From the NCBI RefSeq assembly GCF_907165205.1, contig NC_058196.1:4382501-4446500 (forward strand): DNA of 64,000 bases. Direction: 5' to 3'. Positions 1 through 10,200 of the stretch are shown piece by piece. Made by a program: the position numbers and the translations under genes. Each line of letters starts with the position of its first letter. Position 1 is the stretch's first letter. Source of the stretch: Coccinella septempunctata (Eukaryota; Arthropoda; Insecta; Coleoptera; Coccinellidae). The notes under the pieces are model-generated. The model searched no databases. It worked only from the letters and a program-made list of their open reading frames with translations, and had not been told where the DNA came from.

Positions 1-79
1 TCAATTTTTTGTTGCTCTTTGTATTGTTTGGCAGTCATGTACCTGTTGAGCCTAATATTAACCCATTCGTTATTTACAG

Positions 80-3000
80 GGAACGCCGGCGGGAGCAGGA
101 AAAACAGTTGAGAGCCAGGATGCAAGAAAATACGGGAGGTACACCACTAGTGCTTCCCCCCCTCTTCGGAAATCCAGTTAAGGTGAGCTTTGAACCATTT
201 ATTACATATCCTATCAGTTTCAAGTACCCTTAGTGATATATTCCAGGGTGTTAGTATTATCACCTTCTAGGAAGAACTGCTCACATCAGGATAAAAACAG
301 AAAGAGCTGTTGATGTATTTACCGTCTGATCTCTCACCTTCTTGAAATGTGACCCAGTCTCACAACGGCCCCTTATGAAATCATCTTTCCGTGCATATTT
401 CAATACCCAATCGAAAGTGTATTTTTCAGAATGTCAAAACAAATACCCACGTATTTCTCATGACCAATTTCCACACATTATATCGATCCATTTTCCACAA
501 GCACGAAAGGTTCTGTGAAATGCAAAAAAAGAGATTCAGAACATCTTAGCGCCCATCAGATGGTATCCAATTTGAATATAAAATGGGCCTATGACCCACA
601 ATCCGGGATTGGGGATTCTTAAACGCACCTTTTTTAGTTTCGATCCGCCAGTCAGTATTTGTTCTATCATCTTTCCCTATAGATTAATCACAATATTTTA
701 GAAGTGATATTTTATGTAGACATAATGATATGGATCTCTAAGCCCCAACATTATTTCCTGGAGTCCTCGCGTATAAATCCCCCCATTTTAATTTTTTCGA
801 CAACTTCGAAACTTTACAATATCATAACATCTTCTATAATGAAATGATAATTCAAAACTGTATGAGTCATTATAATTTTGAAAAATTATCCTAGTAGCCT
901 TGCTTTAATCATCTTTCAACTGATCTCAATTTTTTTTTATTTTTCTCAGGTTCCTACAAATAAGAATGACCCGTTGGTGAAAAGAATTAACGGCGTACTG
1001 GGAGAGTATAGCAGGGCCAAGCATTTATTCGATGGGAAGAAGGTCTTGATCCAGCCTGGTTTCACCACTCTATATGCGGTGCAACCGAGAACACACATGC
1101 CACCCCATCAGCCAGCAAACAGGTAATTAAATGTAGAATTCACAAGACCCTTACTGACATTGAGATGTGTCTCAACAACGCTATTTTTCCAACTTATTTC
1201 AAATACTTGTCAGGATTGATCGGTAGAATGTCACTGCTTAATTTTTGTGACGAGCATTATGAAGATGTTATCCTTGACTTCAGTCAAGGAAGATTCAAAT
1301 CATCTTGATGCACATTTTATCGTGCAACGCGTCGTATCTCAATGTGCAGCCCTTTTTGAAATACCCTAACTTTTACTGAACTACTTTATATAAACAGAAT
1401 ACTAATCAATATTTTTCCTTGCAGACCAACTTCTGTTGAAGCCAGGCACGAGTTGATGAAGAAAAATAACCACCACCATCCTGGCTTTCATTTTATGCCC
1501 GAGAAGAAACCGATTCAACACAGGCCAGTCGACAGCAGGCCACACGAAAGCGGCCCTTTTCAGGGCCACCAGGTCAGGCAAATCAACAAAAACAACTACG
1601 AACATAGCGGAAACGGCGCATATCAACAAATGATGCGTCGTCCTATGGCCATGGGTCGTCCTACTGCTTATCGAATGACCCGTCCAGCCGGCCCCGTATC
1701 GAACCAACAAAGGCCCTTCGACATCAGACCCCACGAACGCGGCCCTTATCAGGGCCACAAGAATAGGCAAATTAACTACAACTATGCCGCCTACAAACAG
1801 AAAGTAAATGGTCTATCTCCACTAATAATGCGTCGTCCTATGACCATGGGTGATCCTAGTCATAATCAAGTGAGGCGTACAGCCGTTCCTGTACCGGTAA
1901 GTATGAAACACCAGTTCTTCTAAAAATTATGCCTCGCTGTGAAATACGAGCTGAAAGATTTTGGATTTATTTAAATTATTCTATTGCCTTCGTAATTCGA
2001 CGTACAGCATGTATTATCCTCTCAGCATTTCCATCCAATAAACGTTCTGAGTGGTAAATAAGTGAACTCTTGTCAACTCCAGACTCTTTCAAAAATCGTA
2101 GTAAATTTCATTATCGAAACGAGGTATCCTTAATACTTACACATGATTTTTATTTTACAGGACAGAAAAACTCTACTTCACCAGAGTCCAGCTTCCTCGA
2201 ACTTCGAAGTAGACAGGGCTCTGAAGGAAATGATCATTATGAAAGCAAAACTTTCGCCTATTGTTCCCATTTCGGGGTTGGTTATTAACAAAAAAAAATT
2301 TATCTTCCATCATCCTAAGGCAACGGTGAGTTTGATAAGATATTTTTTTCCTATTTCAATCCTACATTTTTTTCATATTGATAGGGAGAAAAAGAAACCA
2401 CACATCGATCAACACTAATTCCTTTTTTCAATTTCAGCTATCAGAGATGCCCCTTTGTAAATATTCCTCTACCCCGAGTAAGTACAAATAATTTATCTCC
2501 ACATTTACGCTCCCAACATTCAACTCATCTGAGAAACTAAAATTTCTTTCGAAACCAAATTTCTCTGATTTGTCTTTGCAATGAAATTTCAACGTATACA
2601 CACAGACTTCATTTCAAATCTTGAGTCAAAATTCAGGGACGTCGAACGGAACATGAAAATCGCCAATCACGTGATAAAATTGAAATACAATATCACAGGA
2701 AGCCTGAATGGAAATCCGCGAACGGGCAGTTTTCAGCCGATGTGATGGTTCTAAATAACCTGATTTTCATTCGAAAACTTGTTCGTTTTCACTTGCGAAA
2801 ATTTTAGGGAATTCGATTTTTTGGCGGGGTCTTTCAGCTTGTTGAAACTTTTTGTTTCGTTAAGGTCCATTTTTTCATATATGATGAGATTTTAAGGAAT
2901 CTGAACTACTGAATTTCTTTATCATTTGGCCGACGTTTCGGACATTATTCAGCTTTTTCTCAAGGCTACAATGTAAATTGATATGAAATGTATTGTCGAA

Positions 3001-3337
3001 GTATTGCACATAATGCTGCTCAGAACTTTAACTAGGAAAACTTCTGATCACCTATGAGGTAATTGGTTGCGAGAATAGATCTAGACCTTGCTGGCTTTCA
3101 CCAAAATTCGAAATTTTTATCTAGTAACCATTATTTTTCCTTTTCAGAACAGAATGAAAAACTTTCCGATCAAACCTTGCACAACATCTCTGGGACATCA
3201 GCGTAAGTAACTCTCCGTCAAACGCTTTCGAACCGCATTCCAAACCGTAGATTCGCATTCAACTAATCCTTTATTTCTCCTCCAGCGATCTCAGAATACA
3301 ATTGGCGTTGTCCGATATCAGCGACGACGAGGAATAA
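80..3337 (+). CDS. Host gene, 3' seven exons; short AF4/FMR2 (Lilliputian)-like protein
   Basis: Seven exons can be read: 80-182, 950-1122, 1425-1896, 2161-2325, 2438-2477, 3148-3202 and 3286-3337 (stop TAA 3335-3337). Every junction has AG/GT borders and the frame stays open across all six introns, giving about 352 visible residues; the 5' exon or exons lie left of the window. Exons 1-2 carry ERRREQE, then PPLFGNPVKV, then DPLVKRINGVLGEYSRAK. This is the order seen in the N-terminal homology domain of AF4/FMR2 proteins, which binds P-TEFb in super elongation complexes. Exon 4 (ALKEMIIMKAKLSPI) resembles the later AFF segment that contacts ELL. The C-terminus is acidic (LALSDISDDEE). The middle is rich in H, R, P, N and Q and holds a duplication. 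There is no room for the long serine-rich middle or the C-terminal domain of AFF proteins. Exon structure is firm; the family call rests on motif resemblance only and would imply a nuclear transcription-elongation role. Confidence 0.72.
1516..1893 (+). repeat. In-frame tandem duplication inside exon 3 (2 x 189 bp)
   Basis: Bases 1516-1704 and 1705-1893 encode two 63-residue copies. Each has an RPxDxRPHExGPxQGHxxRQIN block, later an MRRPMxMG block, and ends in a PV dipeptide. The period is exactly 63 codons, so the duplication kept the frame. The copies are clearly diverged at third positions and near their middles. Confidence 0.85.
2928..2975 (-). other. Relic of a Penelope-like ribozyme region in intron 5
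   Basis: On the minus strand the segment reads AGCC..., then a stretch ending TCCGAAACGTCGGCC. This matches the right half of the GCC...CCGAAACGTCGGC motif found in each Penelope unit of this window (for example 35500-35537). The CUGANGA half of a hammerhead core is not intact here. It looks like a degraded solo piece of a related element inside the host intron. Confidence 0.4.
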
Positions 3338-3340
3338 GAC

Positions 3341-3759
3341 CATTCTGTAGTGAAAAGAACGCTGTCTAACATAACGGCGATACCACCCGCCAATCACATG
3401 GACGTCATCCCGCAAATCCTGAAGGACTATCTTGAGAGAGTCAGCGCCCAAAGCAGCAGATTTTTCAGTGCCCATACTCTGTTATAATTATTCAAATAAA
3501 TAAATAAGCCAAAAATTATATTTTTTCATTCTTGAAACCATCTAACAATTCAAATTTTCAAAAAAATAAAATAGCGATTATGTTAATTTCATAACAAATA
3601 TTTTTATGAAGTATGTTCACAACAGAAAATAACTGAAAATTTTTGTTTTTGAAAAATAAGTACCCGCTCAGTGAGATAATTTTCCTTTTTTGTATTCAAT
3701 CAACTTGTTCACTTCCTCGAAATCAACACTTCCCGTAAGTTCATTTTCTATAGAAGAGC
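3341..3759. other. 3' flank of the host gene, no feature recognised
   Basis: AT-rich non-coding sequence after the last exon. Apart from the poly(A) signal I see no convincing coding region, RNA gene or transposon end. Confidence 0.5.
3495..3500 (+). terminator. Poly(A) signal of the host gene
   Basis: AATAAA begins 158 bp after the stop codon, overlapping further ATAAATAAATAA repeats. It is the first canonical signal downstream of the last exon. Confidence 0.6.
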
Positions 3760-3925
3760 GTACCGAAGAATTATTTGGAGTATTCTTGAATTTTTTCGGA
3801 ACCTTTCTCTTACCTCTTTCTCTTTCAATACATTCGCAGGAATAATTTCTTTTATTAAAACCATTTCTCCACTCATCGTATGGTTTCAAAATTTTGATAT
3901 AATAATTTCAACTCTTTCAGTATTT
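3760..3925. repeat. Diverged local repeat, copy 1
   Basis: Shares with the segments at about 15.65, 19.67 and 20.43 kb an ordered series of short blocks: ATTTTTTCGGAAC, CCATTTCTCCACTCATC, CGTATGGTTTCAAAATT and TTTCAACTCTTTC. The copies are heavily diverged, so they are older than the transposons between them. A 73-codon minus-strand reading frame here shares VPKK with the 19.67-kb copy, but I cannot show that it is a gene. Confidence 0.5.
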
Positions 3926-4204
3926 TAACTGAGGTTACTTTATTTGAGGTTGCTCAAAACACCTCTTTAAATGGAGAATATTCTCGAATCAAATATATAA
4001 CGTTGAAACGGATTAATTGGGTTATTCACGAGAGTTACATATATAGCATCATTGATTTTTTATAGAACTTTCTGAGCTCTACAAAAGAGGAGTTGATAAT
4101 TTTTCTTTATCTCTCATATCGTCTATCTGAGCTGAATTTGCATTATCGATTCTGTTTTCAATTGTAGTGATATAATTAATAATATAAAACAAAAAAATAA
4201 ATAT

Positions 4205-5413
4205 CATAGACTATATAAGAGGCATTTACTAAGTTGTTACTATGAAAGATTCAATGAATTAAGATCCAAAATTAAAAAAGATATTAGAACTGCTTATAAA
4301 AAATATTTGATGAATGTAGAAGTAGAACTTCAAGAAAACCCTAAAAAGTTTTGGAATTTTATCAATAACAAAAAAGATATCACTAGGATACCAGGTGAGA
4401 TGGAGTATGGGGGTGAAATCTTATCAGACGGTTCACAAATAGTAAATGCATTTGCAGATCACTTCTCTAAAAATTATACAAGGCAGGAACCGGGTTGTTT
4501 AGATAATGTTTGCAATGCTGATCGTGGTGTGTTTTTCCATATAAGTCAGATAACTGTGGAAGATATTGAAGAGGCTATTCAAAATTTGAAACCAAAAAAA
4601 AGTATGGGTCCTGATAATTTACCGGCATGTGTAATTAGGCAGTGTGCAGATATTTTTGCGAAACCATTTTTCATATTATTTAATTTATCCTTGAAAACAG
4701 CTAGTTTTCCGACATGTCTTAAAACAGCCTTCATATGCCCAGTATATAAAACGGGTGAAAAAGAAAAAATAGTGAATTACCGGCCTATTTCTATCATTTC
4801 AAATATTGCAAAAGTGTTTGAATCGGTCTTATATAAATATATTATGTTTCACGTGAAGAACAAAATCCCAGTTCAACAGCATGGTTTCACTGCTGGTAGG
4901 TCTACATCATCAAACTTGATCGAGTTTGTTGAATATTCCTTGAATGCCTTTTCTAATCATTCTCAAGTAGATGTGCTTTATCTGGCTGCAGTTAAAGCCT
5001 TCGATAGGGTACCCCATGACATTATATTGTTTAAGCTTCTGCATATACACAATTTTTCACCTCATTTGGTTTCTTTTTTTGGTTCTTATTTGGGTGGGAG
5101 AACTCAGTGTGTGAGGATAAATCAATTTTTTTCTGAAAACTTCGAAGCCACATCAGGGGTACCACAGGGTTCAAACCTTGGGCCCTTGTTGTTCCTTCTT
5201 TATATCAATGATATTGTTGATGTTGTGACTTTCTCTGAGATGAGTCTCTATGCTGATGATGTGAAGTTATATAGGATTATTAGAAATCCTAATGATGCAG
5301 AGGAACTGAGGTCTGATTTGGATAGGGTTGTGGCCTGGGCTAAAAGAAATAAACTGACATTTAACAGTGCGAAATGTTATCTTGTAACATTTTCTAGAAA
5401 AAAGGTGGACCTT
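4205..5413 (+). pseudogene. Reverse transcriptase, left part (non-LTR element 1)
   Basis: The open frame runs from about 4205, upstream of the first start-like codon at 4307, through the insertion point. Visible RT blocks are VNYRPISIIS, HGFTAGRST, KAFDRVPHDI, SGVPQGSNLGPLLF, and the catalytic box YADDVKLY. In the first catalytic block the usual Asp before KAFD is replaced: the sequence reads LAAVKAFD. If that reading is right the enzyme is dead whatever the insertion does. The frame continues for nine junk codons into the inserted element and stops at 5440. Confidence 0.82.
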
Positions 5414-5428
5414 CCCATACAGCACATG
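5414..5428 (+). repeat. Left 15-bp terminal inverted repeat
   Basis: CCCATACAGCACATG, the exact reverse complement of 14727-14741. Beyond 15 bp the ends diverge, although both continue with TCCATTGG/GGACGT-like words. Confidence 0.8.
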
Positions 5429-5494
5429 TATATCCATTGAATGTCCATTGGACGTACAAAATGGACATGACGGACATCCATTGTACGTCCAGTT

Positions 5495-5960
5495 ATGTAC
5501 AATGTTTGGTCCAGAAAACGTCCGACCCTCACTGGATTTAACATCCTATGGACGTACATATAGGATGTACAATGGATGTACAGACAGGATGTACATTGGA
5601 CGTACATACAGGATGTACATTGGACGTACATACAGGATGTACATTGAACGTACATACAGGATATACATTGGACGTACATACAGGATATACATTGGACGTA
5701 CATACAAGATATACAGTGGACGTACATACAGGATGTCCAGTGGACGTACATATAGGATGTACATTGGACGTACATACAGGATGTACAATGGACGAACATA
5801 CAGGTACGTCCATTGTACATCCGAACCTCACTGGATTTAACATCCTATGGACATACCTGTATGTTCGTCCATTGTACATCCTGTATGTACGTCCATAGGA
5901 TGTTGAATCCAGTGAGGTTCGGACATTTTCTGGACCATTCATTGTACATAAGTGGACGTT
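5495..5960. repeat. Long imperfect palindrome around the minisatellite
   Basis: The arm at about 5500-5580 (with CCTCACTGGATTTAACATCC) returns in reverse complement at about 5868-5955 (with GGATGTTGAATCCAGTGAGG). A further direct copy of the CTCACTGGATTTAACATCC word lies at about 5826. The whole region can fold back on itself, in the manner of foldback elements. Confidence 0.75.
5543..5812. repeat. Minisatellite, ~24-bp unit, about 11 copies
   Basis: The unit is close to GGACGTACATACAGGATGTA followed by CATT. Copies differ by single bases (GATGTA/GATATA, CATTG/CAGTG). All six frames stay open because the unit length is a multiple of three and lacks stops, which explains the long low-complexity reading frames here. 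Confidence 0.9.
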
Positions 5961-6772
5961 ATTTGGGAGTCTCAAATGCCCATTTTATTGGGGTTAGCAT
6001 TTTTTAAGTTTGATTCGAAAAGGGTATTTTAATATCCCATCTATCGATACATATATTTATTGATAATTATAAGGAAATTGGGATTATTGAAAAATGAAAT
6101 GCCTGGAAATGTTCCACATCTTTATGTGAAAAATTAAAATAAAATAAATAACAAGTATAATTTGAACATTGGACTACTGCCCCTAAGCAAAAAAAAAAAC
6201 TAAACTATAAAAAACTGAATATCAAAAAGGCAGATATATAGGTATATATACACTGAACAGGAAACACTTATGATATATTTTCTATCGTTGGCTCCTCGAA
6301 CCCATTTAGAAATAGCCTCTTCTATCTCCTTCCTGTCCCCTTTACTGGAGTGTATGGCCGTTTCTGTAAATTTATTTCATTGAAATTTTGCTGTTGTCAT
6401 ATCATAGTACATCACCATACTATAATTATAATAGAATATAGTGATAATATCTATTGAAAATTGAATTTCTGGATGTTCTCTCGTAATTCCGTTTCATATT
6501 CTTATATTAATTGTTGTCCCCCTACCAAATAATAGATATTCATGGTTGTGAAAAGACAAAAATATATTTTTTACGATAGTATGAATATAATTATAACTAA
6601 TGAAATCATCAAATTAACATGAAACAGAGATGAACATTCGTGGTTCGTATAAGCATTCAATATTCAATTCCTTCATTATTTCTACCCATTAGATTATATT
6701 TTTCTCTCTACACGTAAATTTGCCACTTCCCTCAAGAATAAAAACTTTGACTCACCTCGTTTCTATCAAATA
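5961..6772. other. Left unique body of the inverted-repeat element
   Basis: AT-rich, no supported coding region. It ends at the AAATA target duplication of Copia (6768-6772). I see nothing I can name in it. Confidence 0.5.
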
Positions 6773-7075
6773 TGTTGAAGTAAGAACTGCTGGCCAAAGT
6801 TGATTTGGGACCAGTCCACTTCTATAAAGCAACCTGCTGACAACTAATATTATGTTCGGCCTAATGCGCAAGCGCAACTAAGTTAGGTACACGTGCTATT
6901 AATGGTGCAGAAGCCAGTTCTGTCGGGAATGCGAATAGATAAAGGCTACTCTCACTATTAATAGTTTCAAGCGACCATCGGCCATTTTGTATTATTCACC
7001 TGTGTGTTAAATATATCTTTAAATAAACTTTGTTAAAAACCGTCTCATCAGTGTTTAAGAGTATCCACCCTCACA
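6773..7075 (+). repeat. Copia 5' LTR
   Basis: 303 bp, TGTTGAAG...CCTCACA. It carries AATAAACTTTG near its 3' part as a candidate polyadenylation signal. Same length and sequence as 12863-13165 by eye. Confidence 0.93.
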
Positions 7076-7090
7076 TGGTAGCAGCGCTTG
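7076..7090 (+). promoter_or_regulatory. Copia primer-binding site
   Basis: TGGTAGCAGCGCTTG follows the LTR directly with no spacer, starting with the TGG expected for pairing to a tRNA CCA end. The TGGTA start suggests a methionine-type tRNA; identity is inferred, not shown. Confidence 0.6.
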
Positions 7091-7122
7091 TGTGTATGTG
7101 CGTGCGTATTAATTAACAAACA

Positions 7123-7190
7123 GAAGACCACGTGTTAAACAGAAGACTAGAAGACCACGTGTTAAACAGAAGACTAGACGACCACGTGTT
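7123..7190 (+). repeat. Copia leader: three 27-bp repeats, each with CACGTG
   Basis: CACGTG palindromes start at 7129, 7156 and 7183, spaced exactly 27 bp, within AGAAGACYA..GTGTTMAAC units. They lie between the primer-binding site and the gag start at 7202. CACGTG is a bHLH (E-box) recognition word, so a leader enhancer role is possible but unproven. Confidence 0.7.
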
Positions 7191-7201
7191 CAACAACAAG
7201 C

Positions 7202-10200
7202 ATGTTCAATCAAGAAGAGATGATCGAGATGGACCAATCCGATGCAAGCGAAAGGTCAACGATGGGAGTACCAGAAAATATTTTTGCAATGCTCACGAAC
7301 ACCAATTTCGTGAAGATGTTGGCAGAGCAAATAAACAACTTGAATCCTCCGGCAACGTCAACAGGAAGCACAGTATCAGAACAATCTGTGGAGAAGGTCA
7401 ATATACCCACCTTCATAATACCTCAATTTGAGAACAGCGACAAGCTGAGGGGTCATTCCAATTTCCGCTCATGGAAACAAAGAGTCGAGCGTGACATTAG
7501 GGCCCTAGGAAGATCGCAATTTCTACTGCACAACATGGGTGGACCAGAGTGTAACATGAGCTTAGAAGAGAAAAACATGTACAACGCTCAAGTCCTACAA
7601 TACTTGGAAGCATCTTTGCAGCACGCTCCCAGAGCTGTAATAGAAAGCGAAGAATCGGCAGCTGAAGCCTTCAAAAAACTGATTCAAATGTTCGGCAAAA
7701 ATGATGTTCAAAAAATGGTGGAAGTTTTGGACAATTTTGGAAAAATCACATTTTACCCGAAGATGAACCCGGTGAACTTCGTATCACAATTCGAAAAAGG
7801 AGTTCAAGAATTCAAGGAACTGGGCTTTCCGTTGGACCCGAAGATCATCGTGGGATATTTTCTACATAAAATCAAGGATGCTAATGGTTTCTTGGCGTTT
7901 TTCACCACAATGGCTACACTACCAGAGGAAACGAGGACGTACGAGTTCGTAAAGAATGCCTTTCTGGAGGTGGCGAATAGCCAATATTTTAAGGAAGCAG
8001 AAAACAGTATGTATAAGAATGAATCAAATGATAGTTTGGATATTTGTTCCGAGTGTTTTGGTATTACGGGTGAGAATCTCAATACTGAGATCAATGAAGT
8101 GTATACTGTATGCTCTTTTTGTATTGACGATCCCATTGGAGAATGTACTTTTGCTAATCCTAATTCAGTTTCAGTGCTCTGCATCAAATGTGGTAAGAGA
8201 GATGATAATAATTGTTGTGATTTTTGTTTAGAGAATAGGTCTGATCGAACAAACAGGGATGGTTCCAAGAAAGAGAAATATCCAGCAAAGAGGTCTCCCT
8301 ATTTTAAAGAGAAAAGGGCAGAAAAGAGTCCTTACACACTGGATCAGTTGGAGAAAATAAAGAAAATGACACCAGCTGAAAAGCGTGAGGCAAGTTGCAG
8401 AAAATGTGGTTTGATGTTCCACAAGTCAAACACATGTGTGAACACAGAGAGATTCTGCTTTTTCTGCCATAAGAAGGGACACGAAAAGAAGGACTGTAGG
8501 AAACTGAAAGATCAAAAATCTAGTAAGTCATTGTTCGATTTGAATAATTTCGGTATGTTTGCAACATTTCTAGTTGATTCTGGTGCATCTCACCATGTAG
8601 TGAATGTACAGAATATCTTGTTGAACTATCAGGCTTATAAAGAGCCGATATCTGTTGTTTTGGCATCGGAAACTGAAAGCACTATGTCAATGGGTCAGGG
8701 AACTCTTCCATTATTAGTACAGTTTGGAAAAAGTTCGCACATTGTACATCTAGCTAATGTTCAGTATGTCCCCGAAGTAAGGGATAATATTCTCAGTGTC
8801 CGTGCATTTAATATTCAGTTTGGGACAAGTCTTGTGCTAAATGCTAATAATGGATTTATTTTATCTAGAAAATTAAGAAGAAAGATCTCCCTGCTCTTTG
8901 TATCTGATGGCGTTTATCGAATTTCAGCAAGAGTCAATCCTGGTGATACAAGTAGTATCAACAAAATTAATGTAAATAAAGTAGAAAGTATAAATAAACA
9001 GTTAAGTTCGAAAGATAATTCTAGTTTTAAAATGAAACTCTCAGTTATCAAACCCAATAAGAAAGTCAATAATAGTAGAAGAGAAACACGAAAATTACGT
9101 AAAAGATTTACTCGTAATCAGTTAAAAATGTTGGCTCAGGAAGGTAGTATGTGGCATCGTAGAATGGGTCATATATCATCTTCTTACTTAGGAAAATTAC
9201 CTAATGTTGTTCAAGGAGTTAAAGAACTCACGTATAATCTCAGTACTGGTAATTGTACAATTTGTTCTAAAGCAAAAATGACCAGAAAAACATGTGCAAA
9301 AGAAAGAGATCGAGCCACTAGAGCTTGTGAAATTCTTCATTCAGATCTATTAACTGTCAATCCGCCAACACATTACACTAAGAAAAAGTATATTTTAATT
9401 GTTCTAGATGATTATTCAAGATATGCACAAATTTTCCTGATGAAACAAAAGTCTGAAACATTCAAGTTTTTGAAGTCTGCTTTGAACTATCTTCAGTCAT
9501 TATTTCCTAGTCCTGGTCAATTCAGAAAATTACGTTGTGATAATGGAACAGAGTTCATCAGCGAATCTTGTCAACAAGTTCTCGATCAGTTTGGTATTCA
9601 AATTCAGTTAGCAGAACCTTATCAACATGAGCATAATGGAACTGCTGAAAGGTTCAATAGAACACTCCAAGAAAGGGCTAGAGCCTTGTTATTTGAATCA
9701 GGCTTTCCAAATACTTTCTGGGGTTTTGCATTTTCGACTGCTTGCTATCTATACAATCGTACGCCTCATTCATCATTAGACTTTTTGACTCCATATGAAA
9801 AACTCTATGGAAAACAAGCCGATCTGCAAAATATAAGAATTTTCGGTTCACAGGCAGAAGTTAGAAATGAAAATGTTCCAAAAGGTAAAAAGTTGAATGC
9901 AAGATCTAGCACAATGTATTTAATAGGATATACCGATACTGGCTATTTGTTGTATGATCCTAAAACCTGTAAGACTATTACATCTTGTAATGTTCTAATA
10001 AATGAAGAGTTGACATACAAGTCATATGAATCAAAGTTATCAGTCCCAAGTGATGAATTAACAGTTTCGTCTGAATCTGTTGAGTCCAGTGAGAATGTTT
10101 CTGTTACGCCCTCTGTAGGCAATTCTGTTGCGTCCATTACGGACATATCTGTTGTGCCACCTACTGGCAATTCTGTTGTATCAGTTGCAAACAATCCTGT

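Noticed and set aside
1402..1770. 122-codon minus-strand frame opposite exon 3
   Set aside because: Shadow of the real exon, no motif, and the + strand has splice sites and a consistent frame.
3668..3889. 73-codon minus-strand frame
   Set aside because: It lies in the diverged local repeat, has no known motif, and the other copies do not keep the frame.
5377..6007. Several 64-147-codon frames with MYV/CTS-type repeats
   Set aside because: They are translations of the 24-bp minisatellite, open in every frame because the unit is a multiple of three.
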